Shown: positions 33,657 to 41,992 of the stretch, in pieces | How positions within the stretch are numbered: the stretch's first letter is position 1 | How the letters are laid out: the number at the start of each line of letters is the position of its first letter | Assembly (NCBI GenBank): GCA_902780935.1 | Contig: CACZHP010000002.1 | Span: 62,001-126,000, forward strand | Origin: an uncultured Bacteroidia bacterium | Lineage (GTDB): Bacteria; Bacteroidota; Bacteroidia; Bacteroidales; UBA932 | Length of the DNA stretch: 64,000 nucleotides | Direction of reading: 5' to 3' | The notes under the pieces: generated by a model | Seen by the model: the letters and a program-made list of their open reading frames with translations, nothing else | Database searches by the model: none | What the model was told of the DNA's origin: nothing | Program-made: the position numbers and the translations under genes

Positions 33657-35768
33657 TTATTCCGCAAAGATAAGATTATCTGATTTAAGGCGGCGTTTGC
33701 CGAAGTCTTTGAATTGTACTGTAACTGTCCCGTAATCAGGATCTTCTTGAATGACTTCCCCGTCTCCGAAGATAGTGTGGTGAACTTTTGTGCCGACGGT
33801 GATTGATCCCTTTGATGTCGTTGGTGACTGTTCAAGAGTGTTTATTATCCGGTCAGTTCCTTCCCAAAGTTCGGGGCTGAACTGGCCGACGATGTCATAA
33901 TAAGGATAGTCGTCAAAATCGTCCTTAGCCTCGCGGATGAACCGGCTGGGGTATTTAGAGAGGCCATTCTGAACATTGAACCCTTCCGAATCGGAGAAAC
34001 AAAGCTTGTCCATGGCCCTTGTGCAAGCAACGTACATCAGCCTGCGCTCCTCCTCGAGCCCCGCCTCACCGCGTTCACGGATTGTCCTGTGGCTTGGGAA
34101 TATTCCTTCGTTAAGGCCATAGATCCACACCAGGGGGAACTCCAAGCCCTTGGCCTGGTGGACTGTCATCAACTTGACCTTATCGTCATCCTTGCGGTAG
34201 TCGGCGTTGGTGTATAACGCAATGTCCTGTAGGTATTTCCGGGCCGAGAGATTCTCTTCATTCTTATTATCTTCCTCATAGGTCCGGACCGACTTGAGAA
34301 GTTCCTGGAGGTTCTCAAGGCGCTCCTCCTCGGTGTCGGCCCGATATTCAGCCAGCAGGCCGCTTCCTTCCAAAAGGAACTCGAGAAGGCTTGAGATTGA
34401 GGAGGTCTCCATTTCTTCCCTGGCGTCCTTGATCAAAGACACGAACCTGGCCGCTTTGGCGTTCTTTATTCGGTCGAGATTCTGCTCTAAGGCAGTGAAT
34501 AAGGAACAGCCCTTCGTGGCATAGCTGGACAGAAAGGCCATGGTTTTCTTCCCGATCTTCCTGGAAGGTTTGTTGGCAATCCGCTTGAAAGCCATGTCGT
34601 CGTCCATCGCCACCAACCTGAGGTAGCTGAGAGCATCTTTTATCTCCTTCCGCTCGAAGAAACGTACGCCACCCCATATCACATAAGGGATTTTCTCCCG
34701 GATGAAAGTCTGCTCTATGCTTCTGGAAAGGTAAGAGGCCCGGTACAGGACGGCCATTTTGTTCCATTCCAGACCGGACTTTTTCAGTTCCCGGGCGAGA
34801 GTCATGGCTTCCTGATTCTCGTTCTTGCAGTGGTAAAATGTTGTGCGACAGCCATTTGAACGCATCGTTACAGAGGTTCTCGACAGGCGGTTCTTGTTAT
34901 TCTTTATGATGCAGTCCGCGACGCAAACTATGTTCGGGGTGGAGCGGTAGTTCTGCTTGAGGTAGAACTCATGTTCAGGATTGTAGTGAACGAATATCTC
35001 GGGATGCGCCCCTCGCCACTCGTAGATCGCTTGGTCGGCGTCGCCCACGATAAAGAGGTTGCCGTAGTAGCCGCTCAGGATCGAGAACAACTCCCATTCG
35101 GTCTTGGAGCAGTCTTGTACCTCGTCAACCATGACGTACTGGAACTGCTCCTGCCACTTTTTCTGAACCTCTGGGAAGTTGTTGAGAATGTGGAGGGTAA
35201 AGAACATGAGGTCATCGAAATCCAGGGCATTGTACCGCTTCTGCCTGAGGATCATTTTCCCCAGAAGGGGAGTGTCGGGACCAGGACTCTGAACGGGAGT
35301 CAAAATGAAACGTTGAATATAAGGGACAGCTGCCTTGAAACTCGCCAGATCCTCCAGGTAATTGCCGACTATGCCGCTCTTGCGCTCAATCCCGTTCTCT
35401 TCCATAACTTCCTTGATGAGGGCCTTCATGTCCTCTTCGTCGAAGATGATGAAGTTCTGGGGATAGCCCATACGATAGATCTCTTCCCGGAGAAACTTCA
35501 CGCAGAAGCCGTGGATTGTCGTCACGAAATCTCCGGCTGCCCCGCCCGGACACATGGCCGCGATCCTCGTCTTCATCTCATGCGCGGCCTTGTTCGTGAA
35601 GGTCATGCAGAGGATGTCTGACTGCGGAATGCCCATAGTCTTAAAAAGATAGGCGTAGCGTTGGGTAAGAGTCCGGGTTTTACCGGAACCGGCTCCGGCG
35701 ACGACACGGATTGTGCCTTCAGTGCATTCCATCGCTGCTTTTTGCTCAGGATTCAGGACTTCGTTCAT
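33657..35768 (-). CDS. UvrD/PcrA-like ATP-dependent DNA helicase
   Basis: A 703-residue superfamily 1A helicase. Motif I is VVAGAGSGKTRTLTQRYA near residue 22; TFTNKAAHEMKTRI is motif Ia; MVDEVQDCS is motif II, with DEVQ in place of the usual DEFQ; GDADQAIYEWRGA is motif III; LKQNYRST is motif IV; MTVHQAKGLEFPLVWIYGLNEG is motif V; and EEERRLMYVACTRA is motif VI. The C-terminal HTIFGDGEVIQ segment is the RNA-polymerase-binding Tudor-like end of PcrA/UvrD. It functions in repair or removal of bound proteins. Confidence 0.95.
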   Translation of the reverse strand: MNEVLNPEQKAAMECTEGTIRVVAGAGSGKTRTLTQRYAYLFKTMGIPQSDILCMTFTNKAAHEMKTRIAAMCPGGAAGDFVTTIHGFCVKFLREEIYRMGYPQNFIIFDEEDMKALIKEVMEENGIERKSGIVGNYLEDLASFKAAVPYIQRFILTPVQSPGPDTPLLGKMILRQKRYNALDFDDLMFFTLHILNNFPEVQKKWQEQFQYVMVDEVQDCSKTEWELFSILSGYYGNLFIVGDADQAIYEWRGAHPEIFVHYNPEHEFYLKQNYRSTPNIVCVADCIIKNNKNRLSRTSVTMRSNGCRTTFYHCKNENQEAMTLARELKKSGLEWNKMAVLYRASYLSRSIEQTFIREKIPYVIWGGVRFFERKEIKDALSYLRLVAMDDDMAFKRIANKPSRKIGKKTMAFLSSYATKGCSLFTALEQNLDRIKNAKAARFVSLIKDAREEMETSSISSLLEFLLEGSGLLAEYRADTEEERLENLQELLKSVRTYEEDNKNEENLSARKYLQDIALYTNADYRKDDDKVKLMTVHQAKGLEFPLVWIYGLNEGIFPSHRTIRERGEAGLEEERRLMYVACTRAMDKLCFSDSEGFNVQNGLSKYPSRFIREAKDDFDDYPYYDIVGQFSPELWEGTDRIINTLEQSPTTSKGSITVGTKVHHTIFGDGEVIQEDPDYGTVTVQFKDFGKRRLKSDNLIFAE

Positions 35769-35789
35769 GGAATAATACTAATAAGCGTC

Positions 35790-35797
35790 CAAATATA
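35790..35797 (-). promoter_or_regulatory. -7 box TATATTTG of the UvrD-like gene
   Basis: Exact TAnnTTTG match 21 bases before the helicase start, in the divergent region shared with the peroxiredoxin gene. Confidence 0.6.
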
Positions 35798-35851
35798 ATC
35801 GTAGCTTGTGCCAAAACGGGTAACAAGCTGACCTGTAAACTAAGATTTTAG

Positions 35852-35859
35852 TATATTTG
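35852..35859 (+). promoter_or_regulatory. -7 box TATATTTG of the peroxiredoxin gene
   Basis: Exact TAnnTTTG match 27 bases before the ATG at 35887. It overlaps the upstream in-frame ATG at 35857 and so rules that start out. Confidence 0.6.
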
Positions 35860-35886
35860 TATATTGACATTAAAAGAATAATCGAT

Positions 35887-36342
35887 ATGCTTCAGATTGG
35901 AGATAGAATCCCGTCCTTCGAGGTCATGGACCAGGACGGCAATATGGTTAAGTCAGAGGACTTTATCGGAAAAGGAAAGAAAACCGTGGTGTATTTCTAC
36001 CCGAAGGACAACACTTCCGGATGCACGTCGGAGGCCTGCTCTTTCCGGGACAATTACGACCGGCTTCTGGCCGCCGGCTACAATGTGGTCGGGGTGAGCA
36101 AAGATTCAGGCAAGTCCCACGCCGGATTCAAGGAGAAGCATAACCTGCCTTTCACCCTGCTCTCCGACACTACCAAGGAGATGCACGAGGCTTTTGGGGC
36201 GATAGGGGAGAAGAAGATGTACGGCAAGACCGTGCTGGGCACTCTCCGCCGTACTTTCATCTTTGATGAGAACGGCATTCTCGAGCGTGTCATCGAGAAG
36301 GTTGACACAAAAAACGCCGCCGCGCAGATCCTGGAAGGCTGA
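35887..36342 (+). CDS. bcp: Thioredoxin-dependent peroxiredoxin (Bcp/PrxQ)
   Basis: A 151-residue cytoplasmic peroxidase reducing H2O2 and organic peroxides with thioredoxin. FYPKDNTSGCTSEACSFRD carries the peroxidatic Cys46 and, five residues later, resolving Cys51, the PrxQ arrangement. The Arg of LRRTFIFDENG near residue 120 completes the active site. ATG at 35887 (MLQIGDRIPSFEV) is chosen because a promoter box covers the longer start. The convergent esterase gene ends 2 bases away. Confidence 0.95.
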   Translation: MLQIGDRIPSFEVMDQDGNMVKSEDFIGKGKKTVVYFYPKDNTSGCTSEACSFRDNYDRLLAAGYNVVGVSKDSGKSHAGFKEKHNLPFTLLSDTTKEMHEAFGAIGEKKMYGKTVLGTLRRTFIFDENGILERVIEKVDTKNAAAQILEG

Positions 36343-36344
36343 TA

Positions 36345-37169
36345 TTACCTGACTGGCAGTTCTCCTTTACAAATCGCTCTGATATAGCGTTTCACGACGC
36401 TGTGCGCTGGGGCAGGCATCCCGCCGTGGTCGTAACCGTCAAACTCGTAAATGAAGATGTTCTCGTTACCTACGAGCTTCATCATTCTCCAGAAATATGC
36501 CTGCTCCTCATAGCGGCCGTAGAGTTCAAGCTCCCTGTCACCGGAAAGGACCAACATCGGCATCGGGAGTTTACGGACGTGAAAGATAGGAGCGTTCTCG
36601 TCTGCGATCACTTGAAGCGGGCCTATTCCCATCCCTTTACGCACATTGTAATGGGTCATTTTCTGGGCGCTGTAGGGGAAGGCTCCCGCTATCCTGTCCG
36701 CATCAATCCCGTAGGCCTCCAGCCAGTGTTTGTCGAGGACTATCATGTCGATAAGATAGCCTCCAGCGGAGTGGCCGGCCACGAATATCTTGTCAGGGTC
36801 GCCGCCCCTTGTGGCAACCTCTTTGAATGCCCATGCGACAGCCGCCGCGGCGTCATCGATAATCTCTTTGACATCCGCTTTGGGGAGCAGACGGTAGTTT
36901 ACTCCGATTATTCCTATTCCGGAATCCTTGAGTCCTTCCGGGATCTCTTTCCGGCCTCCTTCAAGTCCGCCACCGTGAAACCAGACAATGGTCGGAAATC
37001 CTTTAATATCAGATGGATAGAAAAAATCCAGCAAGCACCTTTGGGCCGCATATTCTCCAGCGTCCTGGTGGTAGGGGATATCTGTCTCAAACTTATATCC
37101 GCTCCTTTCCTGGCCCATCGCGATGATGGCCAGAAGGCAGGCTAAAAGGGCAATAACTATCCTTTTCAT
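36345..37169 (-). CDS. Secreted alpha/beta hydrolase (esterase/lipase-like)
   Basis: A 274-residue exported hydrolase. Residues 1-19 are a signal peptide (RIVIALLACLLAIIAMGQ). WFHGGGLEGG is the oxyanion HGGG motif, VAGHSAGGYL the nucleophile elbow, and YDHGGMPAP near the C-terminus a likely catalytic His region; LSGDRELE may hold the acid. This pattern is that of the hormone-sensitive-lipase/BD-FAE-like esterases that deacetylate glycans or cleave short esters. It is the last gene of a five-gene operon, overlapping carbonic anhydrase by 4 bases. Confidence 0.85.
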   Translation of the reverse strand: MKRIVIALLACLLAIIAMGQERSGYKFETDIPYHQDAGEYAAQRCLLDFFYPSDIKGFPTIVWFHGGGLEGGRKEIPEGLKDSGIGIIGVNYRLLPKADVKEIIDDAAAAVAWAFKEVATRGGDPDKIFVAGHSAGGYLIDMIVLDKHWLEAYGIDADRIAGAFPYSAQKMTHYNVRKGMGIGPLQVIADENAPIFHVRKLPMPMLVLSGDRELELYGRYEEQAYFWRMMKLVGNENIFIYEFDGYDHGGMPAPAHSVVKRYIRAICKGELPVR

Positions 37170-37705
37170 TTCACTTCAGTTAATTCGCCAGTGACAGAAT
37201 CTATTATGAAACCCCGGACGGTGACATCCTTGGGGATCAGCGGGTGGCTCACGATTGCCCCAACTGTCTTGCGGACAGATGCTTCCGTGTCATGAAAACC
37301 TTCCAGCCATTCGTCAAGATCGACATCCTTCCTTGTCAGTTCGCTTTCAGGAATACCTCTTTTCAGCATCTCTTCCTTAAAGTGATGGAAACTCATGTGA
37401 CAGGCCCCGCAGGTGGTGTGCGCCACGACCATAATCTCCTCAACACCAAGCTCGTACACGGCCACGATAAGGCTGCGCATAGCCGAGTCCCAAGGTGTGG
37501 GAATAACCGCTCCAGCGTTCTTTATGACCTTAGCGTCTCCATTCTTCAGCCCCAGCGCTTCCTGGAGGAGGACTGAAAGGCGGGTGTCCATGCAACTCAG
37601 GACAGCCAGTTTCTTGTCAGGAAATTTGTCGGTGATATGTTTCTGGTAGCCTTTGGAGGCCACATACTCTCGGTTGAAGGCGAGAACCTGGTCTATATTA
37701 CTCAT
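37166..37705 (-). CDS. Beta-class carbonic anhydrase
   Basis: A 179-residue zinc enzyme interconverting CO2 and bicarbonate. Zinc ligands Cys38, His96 and Cys99 are in VLSCMDTRLS and VVAHTTCGACH, and Asp40-Arg42 form the catalytic dyad. Short length and motif context fit the compact beta-type. It overlaps the genes on both sides by 4 bases. Bicarbonate supply for carboxylation is a likely role in a capnophilic gut anaerobe. Confidence 0.93.
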   Translation of the reverse strand: MSNIDQVLAFNREYVASKGYQKHITDKFPDKKLAVLSCMDTRLSVLLQEALGLKNGDAKVIKNAGAVIPTPWDSAMRSLIVAVYELGVEEIMVVAHTTCGACHMSFHHFKEEMLKRGIPESELTRKDVDLDEWLEGFHDTEASVRKTVGAIVSHPLIPKDVTVRGFIIDSVTGELTEVK

Positions 37706-38235
37706 ATTAAAGTGATTGTGTTTCCTGAAGAGGGAATGTATCTACCGAGAAGATCCTCGGTCTTTATCTTGACGAAGCATGTCGCTGTACCATCGGTGCA
37801 GGCGAACATCTCGCTTTCCGCGACGCTCCGATCCATTACGAGATGGACTTTTCCGCAGGAGGGGAGAATGGCGCTCAGTATGGTGGTCGCTCCGACCAGC
37901 ACTCCGGTCAGTTCCATAAGCTTGTCGGCGGGTGCGAAAGACACCCTCGGAATCCCGAGGGCTCCGCAGAAGTCCCTGGTTACGAATGGCTTGTCATCGG
38001 TGGTGACATACAGGTAAAACTCCGTTTGCTGCCTGTTGCAAAGGAACACCGTCTTGACGATTCTGACCCCTATCTTCTCATCAATGTGCTGACAGTCCTC
38101 CATAGTGAGGCCCGGGTCGGTGTCAACTCTCTCGAAAGGAATATCCAACGAGGCGAATGTCTCATAAACCTTTCTTTGCAGTTCCGAAGAGAACTCCGTT
38201 GGGGGAGTGGTGATTATCTCGCTAACCTTGAACAT
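37702..38235 (-). CDS. YbaK/ProX-type aminoacyl-tRNA editing protein
   Basis: A 177-residue single-domain tRNA deacylase of the YbaK/ProX (INS-like) superfamily. Visible features are LDIPFERVDTDPGLTMEDC, VRIVKTVFLCNRQQTEFYLYV with the conserved Lys, LGIPRVSFAPADKLMELTGVLVGATTILSA with the GxxxPxG-like loop altered to GVLVGATT, and VHLVMDRSVAESEMFACTDG. Members hydrolyse Ala- or Cys-tRNA-Pro. It overlaps the carbonic anhydrase gene by 4 bases. The precise tRNA target is unproven. Confidence 0.88.
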   Translation of the reverse strand: MFKVSEIITTPPTEFSSELQRKVYETFASLDIPFERVDTDPGLTMEDCQHIDEKIGVRIVKTVFLCNRQQTEFYLYVTTDDKPFVTRDFCGALGIPRVSFAPADKLMELTGVLVGATTILSAILPSCGKVHLVMDRSVAESEMFACTDGTATCFVKIKTEDLLGRYIPSSGNTITLI

Positions 38236-38242
38236 AGTAAGA

Positions 38243-38734
38243 CTATTTTTCCCTGACGGACTTTCCTGTCATGTGTTCGATGGTAAGTTCCAGGACGGCG
38301 GCGTGACGGGCGCTCTCAGCCATCTCTTTTTCGAGATATTCCTCGCCGGGGAAATATTTCCGGCCGAACTTTCTTAGCATATCGTAATGTTTGGGGGCCT
38401 CAGTGATCTCCTTGAGGCGGCCGAAGCATATCACGCTCTTGACATGGTACCACCAGTCGCCAGGCTCTTTCTCGGGTTCTCCGAGAACTGTGAAACACGC
38501 TTTGTCACAAGCTCTTAGAGAGTCTATCTTATGACCCTGCATGGCGCTGTGGAAATAGACTTTCCCATCCTCGTGGTAGAAATTGATCGGGATTGAATAC
38601 GGGTAACCGCTGTCACCGATGACGGAAAGGAAGCCCCGGTAAGCCTTGTCAAGAATATCCCGGCACTCCTCCGGCGGAAGCGCCTGCTTGAACCGGCGCA
38701 TCGGCCGGAAAGTGAATTCATTAGATTGATCCAT
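38243..38734 (-). CDS. Pyridoxamine 5'-phosphate oxidase-like flavoprotein (Nim-type)
   Basis: A 163-residue FMN-binding split-barrel protein. FRPMRRFKQALPPEECRDIL, GFLSVIGDSGYPYSIPINFYHEDGKVYFHSA and HKIDSLRACDKACFTVLGE follow the pattern of the Nim/5-nitroimidazole-reductase-like group, common in Bacteroidales. Most chromosomal copies have no proven link with drug resistance, so only the fold and cofactor are claimed. It starts one base after the SDR stop and lies 7 bases before the tRNA-editing gene. Confidence 0.88.
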   Translation of the reverse strand: MDQSNEFTFRPMRRFKQALPPEECRDILDKAYRGFLSVIGDSGYPYSIPINFYHEDGKVYFHSAMQGHKIDSLRACDKACFTVLGEPEKEPGDWWYHVKSVICFGRLKEITEAPKHYDMLRKFGRKYFPGEEYLEKEMAESARHAAVLELTIEHMTGKSVREK

Positions 38735-38735
38735 G

Positions 38736-39533
38736 TTAAATGAGTTTGTAGTACCAGGCGAGAATTATCTCGAATAGCTTTGACGGTAGAATCCGTTTGG
38801 CGAACACCGCCAGTTTCTGGAGCGGCGAGGCGATAACATAATGATTCGCAGGTCTCTTGGATTTAATGATCCTGGATATTTTGCCGGCGAGATATTCCGG
38901 TTTCAGGCCGGTAGTCTCGTCATGTTCGATGCTCGAGAGGGAAGTGGCGTATTTTGGATAGGCGGCTTGAACTTCTTCGGCAGCGATTGATCGCCGGCTA
39001 GAGGTGAATCCAGTGGCAAAGTCCCCAGGCTGGATCGCTATCACCTTTATTCCGAAGTCCCTGGTTTCCAGCCGCAGGGCCTCGAGATAGCCTTCGATCG
39101 CGAATTTGCTTGCCGAATAAAGGCCCTGGAAGGGGAGTCCCATAAGTCCGCCTATTGAGCTGACGCAGATGATCTTACCTTCTCCTTGGCTTCGCATTAT
39201 CGGCACGATCCTGTGAAGGAACCGGACCATTCCGAGCCAGTTCACGTCCATCTGGGCTCTGGCGTCCTCGACAGAAGCGAACTCCAATGGTCCGCCGTAT
39301 CCCATTCCCGCGTTGTTGATAAACACATCGATCCTGCCCTCCTTCTGAAGAACCGTGTCCACAGCGGCATTGACCTGTTCCTCGTCAGTGATATCGGCCT
39401 TGAGGTAAGTCACTCCCGGGATCCGTTCCCCAGCTTTGCGGTGCGTGCCATAGACTTTGTGACCCTCGGCGGAGAGCCTCTGGGCCATAGCCCGGCCGAA
39501 ACCTGAAGAGATACCAGTTATTAACACTACCAT
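38736..39533 (-). CDS. Short-chain dehydrogenase/reductase
   Basis: A 265-residue NAD(P)-dependent oxidoreductase. The Rossmann glycine motif TGISSGFGRAMA begins at residue 6, followed by INNAGMGYGG and the catalytic Ser (VSSIGG), Tyr and Lys (YSASKFAIEGYLEALR). The substrate is not evident. ATG at 39533 is chosen because the Rossmann strand begins there and a TATATTTG box ends 5 bases upstream; an ATG at 39560 is a less likely alternative. It is the first gene of the five-gene operon. Confidence 0.88.
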   Translation of the reverse strand: MVVLITGISSGFGRAMAQRLSAEGHKVYGTHRKAGERIPGVTYLKADITDEEQVNAAVDTVLQKEGRIDVFINNAGMGYGGPLEFASVEDARAQMDVNWLGMVRFLHRIVPIMRSQGEGKIICVSSIGGLMGLPFQGLYSASKFAIEGYLEALRLETRDFGIKVIAIQPGDFATGFTSSRRSIAAEEVQAAYPKYATSLSSIEHDETTGLKPEYLAGKISRIIKSKRPANHYVIASPLQKLAVFAKRILPSKLFEIILAWYYKLI

Positions 39534-39538
39534 ATTCA

Positions 39539-39546
39539 CAAATATA
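39539..39546 (-). promoter_or_regulatory. -7 box TATATTTG of the SDR operon
   Basis: Exact TAnnTTTG match with only 5 bases to the ATG at 39533, so the transcript may be leaderless. Confidence 0.5.
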
Positions 39547-39688
39547 TGAAATTTCCCCAAACTGGCGCGCGACGTCCCACCAAACCAGCGTTATGATGCG
39601 CCTATTTGGCGGCGGGGTTCAAAAGAACCTTGTTTGGACCTTATTCTGAAACTCTAAATGCTTTTATTTGTTAAAAAGAAATAATCTT

Positions 39689-40735
39689 ATGAATTACTGG
39701 TTGCATCGTATCACTGGAGGAGACAATGCATGGCCTCTCTCGGTGGGATTATTCAAGAAAGGTTACGGTTCCGAACAAGGCTACATCTCTATTGGCTGGA
39801 GTGATTTTGCCACAGAGAATTATTTGTCAATGATACGCTCCGGGGAGGAGGGATTTGACAAAGCGATGGATGAAATGCGTTATGGCCGTCCGAGAAACAG
39901 ATGGAACTTGTGGCGCTTCGTCAATGAGATGAAAGAGGGAGACCTCGTGGTTGTCCCTTTCCCTTACTCGTTCTTTATATGCAGGATAACTGACAATGAA
40001 GTTCTGACCAATGAGTCAATCAGCCCTGATCTGCTTGTCGATTGTGACGGGAACAAAGTGACCCTGCGGGAAGACGGATATCTTTACAATTCTGCCGGGA
40101 ATTATGTTGACTTGGGTTTTTATCGCAAGGTGGAAATATTGGAGAAAGACATTCCCAGGGACGGTTATGCGGACCAGGCACTTTATTCACGAATGAAGAT
40201 CCGCCAGACCAATGCGAATATCAATGATCTGGCAGAATCAATCTGTAATGCCGTTGAGGCATTCAGGAAGGGCAAGCCGGTCAATCTTCGTGAGTCCGTG
40301 ATGGAATCGGCCGCCCCTCTGGCCCTGGAGAAGATCAGGGGACTGCAGAACGACAGCAAGTTCGAATCTTTAGTGGAGTGGTATCTTAAATCTCTTGGTG
40401 CTAACAGGGTTGAGACTCCATGGCGAGGGGAATCTCCTTCTGAAGCTGGAGATGCTGACAAGGTCGCTTATTTTGACAATATTGGTTTCGCCATCATGGT
40501 TCAGATCAAGAAGCACTCAGGCATCACGGATGATTGGGCGGTGACCCAGATAAAGGCGTACTCTACAAACCATAATTTCGGAGAATACTCCACTGCGCTG
40601 TGGGTTGTCTCCAGCGGCGATGGTTTCTCTGAAGAGGCCAGGAGACTTGCGGAAGAGGCAGGAGTACGTCTTGTCGATGGTCTCCAGTTCTCGAGGATGA
40701 TTCTAGATGCTGGTTTGGAAGGGATGACTCTTTAA
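39689..40735 (+). CDS. Candidate type IV restriction enzyme: PUA-like reader plus Mrr nuclease
   Basis: A 348-residue protein. The N-terminal part (NYWLHRITGG, GYISIGWSDFA, RNRWNLWRFVNEMKEGDLVVVPF) resembles PUA/EVE-like modules that read modified bases in restriction proteins. The C-terminal part from about residue 218 is an Mrr-type PD-(D/E)xK nuclease: SKFESLVEWYLKSLGANRVE, GDADKVAYF, IMVQIKKHSG (QxK) and ALWVVSSGDGFSEEARRLAEE. It would cut DNA bearing foreign modifications. It begins the accessory stretch that leads into the ATP-grasp peptide genes and ends 26 bases before the next gene. ATG at 39689 follows from the protein start. Confidence 0.8.
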   Translation: MNYWLHRITGGDNAWPLSVGLFKKGYGSEQGYISIGWSDFATENYLSMIRSGEEGFDKAMDEMRYGRPRNRWNLWRFVNEMKEGDLVVVPFPYSFFICRITDNEVLTNESISPDLLVDCDGNKVTLREDGYLYNSAGNYVDLGFYRKVEILEKDIPRDGYADQALYSRMKIRQTNANINDLAESICNAVEAFRKGKPVNLRESVMESAAPLALEKIRGLQNDSKFESLVEWYLKSLGANRVETPWRGESPSEAGDADKVAYFDNIGFAIMVQIKKHSGITDDWAVTQIKAYSTNHNFGEYSTALWVVSSGDGFSEEARRLAEEAGVRLVDGLQFSRMILDAGLEGMTL

Positions 40736-40761
40736 TTACCAATGTGATTATTTAAGATACT

Positions 40762-41703
40762 ATGACTTATTTTAGAAAACCTGATTTTAAGGAAGTTTTA
40801 GATGTCTTCTGGCCTTCCGCCAATGAAGTTATCACAGAATGTATCATCCGCGGGGGCATCAGTCTTGGTCCCTCTTTCATCGTGGAAGGAGATGTGGGAG
40901 AAATTGAACCCAAACAGCTGATAGGAAGAGTTGCCGATAAGACAAGATGTTATGGGGAAAAGCTATCGGTGATGAACGCTTATGTAGTAGAATCTCTGTG
41001 TAGGATGCCAGAAGAAGTGAAAAGCTGGAAGGTGGAGAAAGGCAATTCGGTATTATCCTTCCGTAATACCTATTACTCGAGTGAGGAAATAGGTATAGAG
41101 CAGATGATTGCAATTCCCTTTTCTGCTGATGGAGTCCCTGGAAAGTATCCTAGAAATGTCGATGTCGTGTACTGGGATCCATGGTCAAACGGCATCGCTT
41201 GGCAGTTGAATTACGACTTGGCACATGACAATGTGCCTGAGGATATGCCCCGTATGGAAAGATTCCAAGTTGAAGATGTTTTCTCATATGTTAACAAACT
41301 TGGTGGCATTTCCCTTCAAAAGAATATGGTAGGAGAATTGTTGCTTGATGCACAATATGATATCATTGCTGAATCCAGGGAAGTCGGGGCAAGGGATGGC
41401 TATTATGAGAATGAAAAATCCTTGGATAATATGCCTTGGCAACCTGACTTGATTGATGGTATCCATGAAGTACTCCGTAAAGAACTTCATCTCGTGCTTC
41501 CGACCCAGCGAATCCTGTATTACACGAATCCTGAATCATCAGGTAAGCCGACTGCCATTGTGCGAGTATTCAAATATGACGAGAATCATTTGGCTGCAGT
41601 ATTTCAGTTTTGTCCCAACCTGGTAAAACTCCAGACCAGCACAGATTCTTCCGTGAGTAAAGTCGAAAGAAAACCATTCTGGAAGAAATTGTTCAAAGTA
41701 TAA
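40762..41703 (+). CDS. Protein of unknown function, 313 residues, in the ATP-grasp peptide locus
   Basis: I do not recognise a family. The protein is soluble in appearance, without signal peptide or membrane helix, acidic, and rich in Trp and Tyr (YFRKPDFKEVLDVFWPSANEV, VDVVYWDPWSNGIAWQLNYD). The C-terminus is basic (KVERKPFWKKLFKV). The gene is clearly more AT-rich than those outside the locus, as are its three downstream neighbours, suggesting shared transfer. It is co-directional, 26 bases after the Mrr gene and 37 before the peptide gene, so it may be an accessory protein of either. Confidence 0.75.
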   Translation: MTYFRKPDFKEVLDVFWPSANEVITECIIRGGISLGPSFIVEGDVGEIEPKQLIGRVADKTRCYGEKLSVMNAYVVESLCRMPEEVKSWKVEKGNSVLSFRNTYYSSEEIGIEQMIAIPFSADGVPGKYPRNVDVVYWDPWSNGIAWQLNYDLAHDNVPEDMPRMERFQVEDVFSYVNKLGGISLQKNMVGELLLDAQYDIIAESREVGARDGYYENEKSLDNMPWQPDLIDGIHEVLRKELHLVLPTQRILYYTNPESSGKPTAIVRVFKYDENHLAAVFQFCPNLVKLQTSTDSSVSKVERKPFWKKLFKV

Positions 41704-41740
41704 CTTAAAGTATGTCACATCGTTATTAAATAAAAGTGCT

Positions 41741-41992
41741 ATGATTTACAACAACACAAGAACAGATGCGGGGCAAGTGATGCCTTTGCTTATGGGATGC
41801 ACCAAACCTGTCCCTATTGAATTTGAGGAGGTGGATCACAACATCATTTATGATCCGCAGACACAGAAAGTAGTGATGGATCTTCGTTCAGTTGGAACGA
41901 AGTGCCTGAAAACCTCTCACACGGAAACTGGCCGTGGAACAAATCTTAAAACGGACAAGAAGAATGAGATAGACGATACAAAATACGTTTGA
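41741..41992 (+). CDS. Candidate graspetide (ATP-grasp-modified RiPP) precursor peptide
   Basis: An 83-residue peptide whose stop overlaps the start of the ATP-grasp gene (TGATG). The leader holds a conserved-looking segment IIYDPQTQKVVMD at residues 35-47; I recall similar YDPxTQ segments in ATP-grasp-target RiPP precursors of actinobacteria. The tail from residue 58 carries Thr58, Ser59, Thr61, Thr63, Thr67, Thr71 and Thr80 as ester donors, Glu62, Asp72, Glu76, Asp78 and Asp79 as carboxyl partners, and several Lys for possible amide links. It has no signal peptide, double-Gly site or membrane helix. The precursor role is inferred from composition and gene coupling. Confidence 0.75.
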   Translation: MIYNNTRTDAGQVMPLLMGCTKPVPIEFEEVDHNIIYDPQTQKVVMDLRSVGTKCLKTSHTETGRGTNLKTDKKNEIDDTKYV

